Below, one piece after another: positions 42,414-43,628 of a stretch of DNA of 43,628 nucleotides (within the stretch, counting starts at the first letter, position 1; the number at the start of each line of letters is the position of its first letter). Position numbers and translations under genes: made by a program. The stretch is taken from positions 1 through 43,628 of the forward strand of contig CALZOU010000007.1 of the NCBI GenBank assembly GCA_945827805.1. Direction: 5' to 3'. The notes under the pieces were generated by a model. That model saw only the letters and a list, made by a program, of their open reading frames with translations. It did no database searches and was not told the origin of the DNA. Origin of the DNA: an uncultured Lachnospiraceae bacterium (GTDB lineage Bacteria > Bacillota > Clostridia > Lachnospirales > Lachnospiraceae).

Positions 42414-43628
42414 TTAGCTGTACAATTCATCCATAGTAGCCTCCCTCGTGGAAGCCCCCTCTTTAACAGTTTTGCCGTACGGGAACGCAATCCATTCCGT
42501 ATCTCTGTTGAGTCCGGAAAGAATCTCTGTAGAACCGTAGGAAATGGTTCCCGTCTTAACCTGGCGTTTTTCCAGCTTATCGTTTTCTCCGCGTACGTAA
42601 ACGTAACTCTTGCTGCCTTCTGTAAGAATGAACATATTATCCATGTAAAAGCCTGATCCGCCGGATACACTTGTGTTATTTCGCTTTACAGATACCCATT
42701 CATTATCGGACAGATCCGCGTCCGCAGATACTACCACCGTAAAGGGATAATAAGATGTATTGGAAGACTGACCATAATAATATCCCTGATTCGTTACGGG
42801 CATATCGCCAATAACATCCACTGTACCTGTGTACATTCCACCGCTTTCATAGGACATAACCTGAACCTCTTCTCCGATCTGCAGGCTGTCACGGCTCAGT
42901 TCTCCGATTGTACACTGAATCTTATATCCGCCGGTACCTGTTACCTTGATCATAGGTGTACCGTCCGCCCGGGACTGATCCGCATCCTGTAATGTAGATA
43001 CACGACCGTCTACGGCAGCCAGCACCTGACCATTATCCAGTTCCCGTTTCATCTGCGCCAGCTCATTTTCAGCCATACGGATGCTCAGATCTGTTTCCTT
43101 GATCTTTTTCTTCATTTCCGCAATCTCTGCTGCCGTCAGCTTGGAGTCATCATAATAGCCTCCGCCGCCTCCCATGCCCGGATTCACGATGCCTGGATCT
43201 GCATTTGCCGGTTTATAGGTAAACGCAGAAGCGTCAAAGAAGGAAAACCCATAGCTTCCATCACTCTTTTTCGTAAATACCATACCGTTTTTAGACAGAA
43301 TCTCACCGGAAACTTTGTTGCCTTCTGTACTTACAAAAATCAGATAGTTTTTGCCATCTTTCAATTCCAATGCGTTCAGCAGTGTGTCGCTGATTTCAAA
43401 ATTCTCAGCGAGGATCACAAATTTCGGTGACTTCTCGGTTCCTTCGCCCTGTACTACGTAGTAGTTATTTACTACGTCATCAATTACGATGCTGCCGTTA
43501 GGATCCGGTTCTGTCGGAGCTGTCGGTTCTGTTGGCTCTGTCGGTTCTGTTGGCTCTGTCGGTTCTGTTGGAGCTGTCGGAGCTGTCGGTTCAACCGGCT
43601 CTGTCGGAGCTGTCGGTTCTGTCTGTTC
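42414..43628 (-). CDS. HlyD/MacA-like efflux adaptor subunit (5' end off the window)
   Basis: The ORF track starts at a GTG (43418), but the frame is open to the window edge, so at least 404 residues are encoded and the start is missing. From the N-terminal side there is a Pro-Thr-rich repeat tract, then SIVIDDVVNNYYVVQGEGTE. An extra beta domain and a helical hairpin (AAEIAEMKKKIKETDLSIRM) follow, then a lipoyl-like half (GQVLAAVDGRVSTLQDADQS), beta-barrel (GEEVQVMSYESGGMYTGTVD) and a membrane-proximal domain. These are typical of RND/MacA adaptors. It is translated just before the permease (12-bp gap), forming an exporter together. Confidence 0.88.
   Translation of the reverse strand, partial: EQTEPTAPTEPVEPTAPTAPTEPTEPTEPTEPTEPTAPTEPDPNGSIVIDDVVNNYYVVQGEGTEKSPKFVILAENFEISDTLLNALELKDGKNYLIFVSTEGNKVSGEILSKNGMVFTKKSDGSYGFSFFDASAFTYKPANADPGIVNPGMGGGGGYYDDSKLTAAEIAEMKKKIKETDLSIRMAENELAQMKRELDNGQVLAAVDGRVSTLQDADQSRADGTPMIKVTGTGGYKIQCTIGELSRDSLQIGEEVQVMSYESGGMYTGTVDVIGDMPVTNQGYYYGQSSNTSYYPFTVVVSADADLSDNEWVSVKRNNTSVSGGSGFYMDNMFILTEGSKSYVYVRGENDKLEKRQVKTGTISYGSTEILSGLNRDTEWIAFPYGKTVKEGASTREATMDELYS
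43504..43628 (-). repeat. Pro-Thr-Glu/Ala tandem repeat tract in the adaptor gene
   Basis: The plus strand repeats GGTTCTGTCGGAGCTGTC and GGTTCTGTTGGCTCTGTC-type units. Translated on the minus strand this is PTEPTEPTAPTEP with a three-residue period, and it runs off the window edge. It probably forms an extended, wall-spanning linker in the adaptor. Confidence 0.85.

Noticed and set aside
43504-43628. CRISPR-like short repeats at the window edge
   Set aside because: The period is that of codons encoding Pro-Thr-Glu/Ala in an open frame continuous with the adaptor; there are no spacers.

Overview
The window reads as a chromosomal segment of a low-to-mid-GC Firmicute, most likely a gut Lachnospiraceae (Clostridium cluster XIVa type). 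The reasons are a T-box-controlled tyrS, greA-lysS, clpB followed by a DUF4250-type small gene, KdpDE, an AgrC-like GHKL kinase with a LytTR regulator, SPFH/NfeD and SleB-type hydrolase genes, sigma-A promoters with 17-18 bp spacers, and AGGAGG-type ribosome sites. This placement rests on family recognition, not on a search. The first 50 bases are not biological: they are an Illumina Nextera adapter with its index, so base 51 is a contig edge.

Layout. 51-733: the tail of an XRE-type regulator overlapping a DinD-like gene that has lost its central ~95-100 codons. 947-3142: tyrS with its T-box leader and a small membrane protein. 3381-6160: clpB overlapping a 57-aa DUF4250-type gene. 6278-6663: a compact locus resembling a type I toxin-antitoxin module, with a 34-aa hydrophobic peptide and a convergent ~90-nt antisense RNA that has its own consensus promoter. 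6721-21929 (minus strand): a four-gene surface operon with two giant secreted Ig-repeat proteins (1897 and 2710 aa), a 168-aa membrane-anchored protein and a subtilisin-like lipoprotein. 22117-24121: a divergent AgrC/LytTR-type two-component system. 24145-25170: a cytoplasmic transglutaminase-like protein whose leader holds a second copy of the antisense RNA without any toxin gene.

25387-28010: greA-lysS, where LysRS carries a C-terminal HD domain. 28497-33071: a small membrane protein, kdpD, kdpE and corA, with no kdpFABC in the window. 33187-35511: birA, a DUF6145-like gene and dusB. 35624-37940: argF and an MFS transporter. 38204-39581: the NfeD-SPFH pair. 39751-40923: a candidate small RNA and a two-SH3 SleB-type cell-wall hydrolase. 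41145-43628: an ABC permease and a truncated efflux adaptor with a Pro-Thr-rich tract. Two long hairpin elements (28287-28476 and 38048-38186) have near-perfect arms and related-looking loops. Each sits just downstream of a minus-strand gene.

The two parts most likely to be under-described are (1) the toxin/antisense-RNA locus with its toxin-less second RNA copy, and (2) the giant Ig-protein, anchored protein and lipoprotein-subtilase operon, which faces a peptide-sensor-like two-component system across a 187-bp divergent promoter region containing short repeats and a palindrome.
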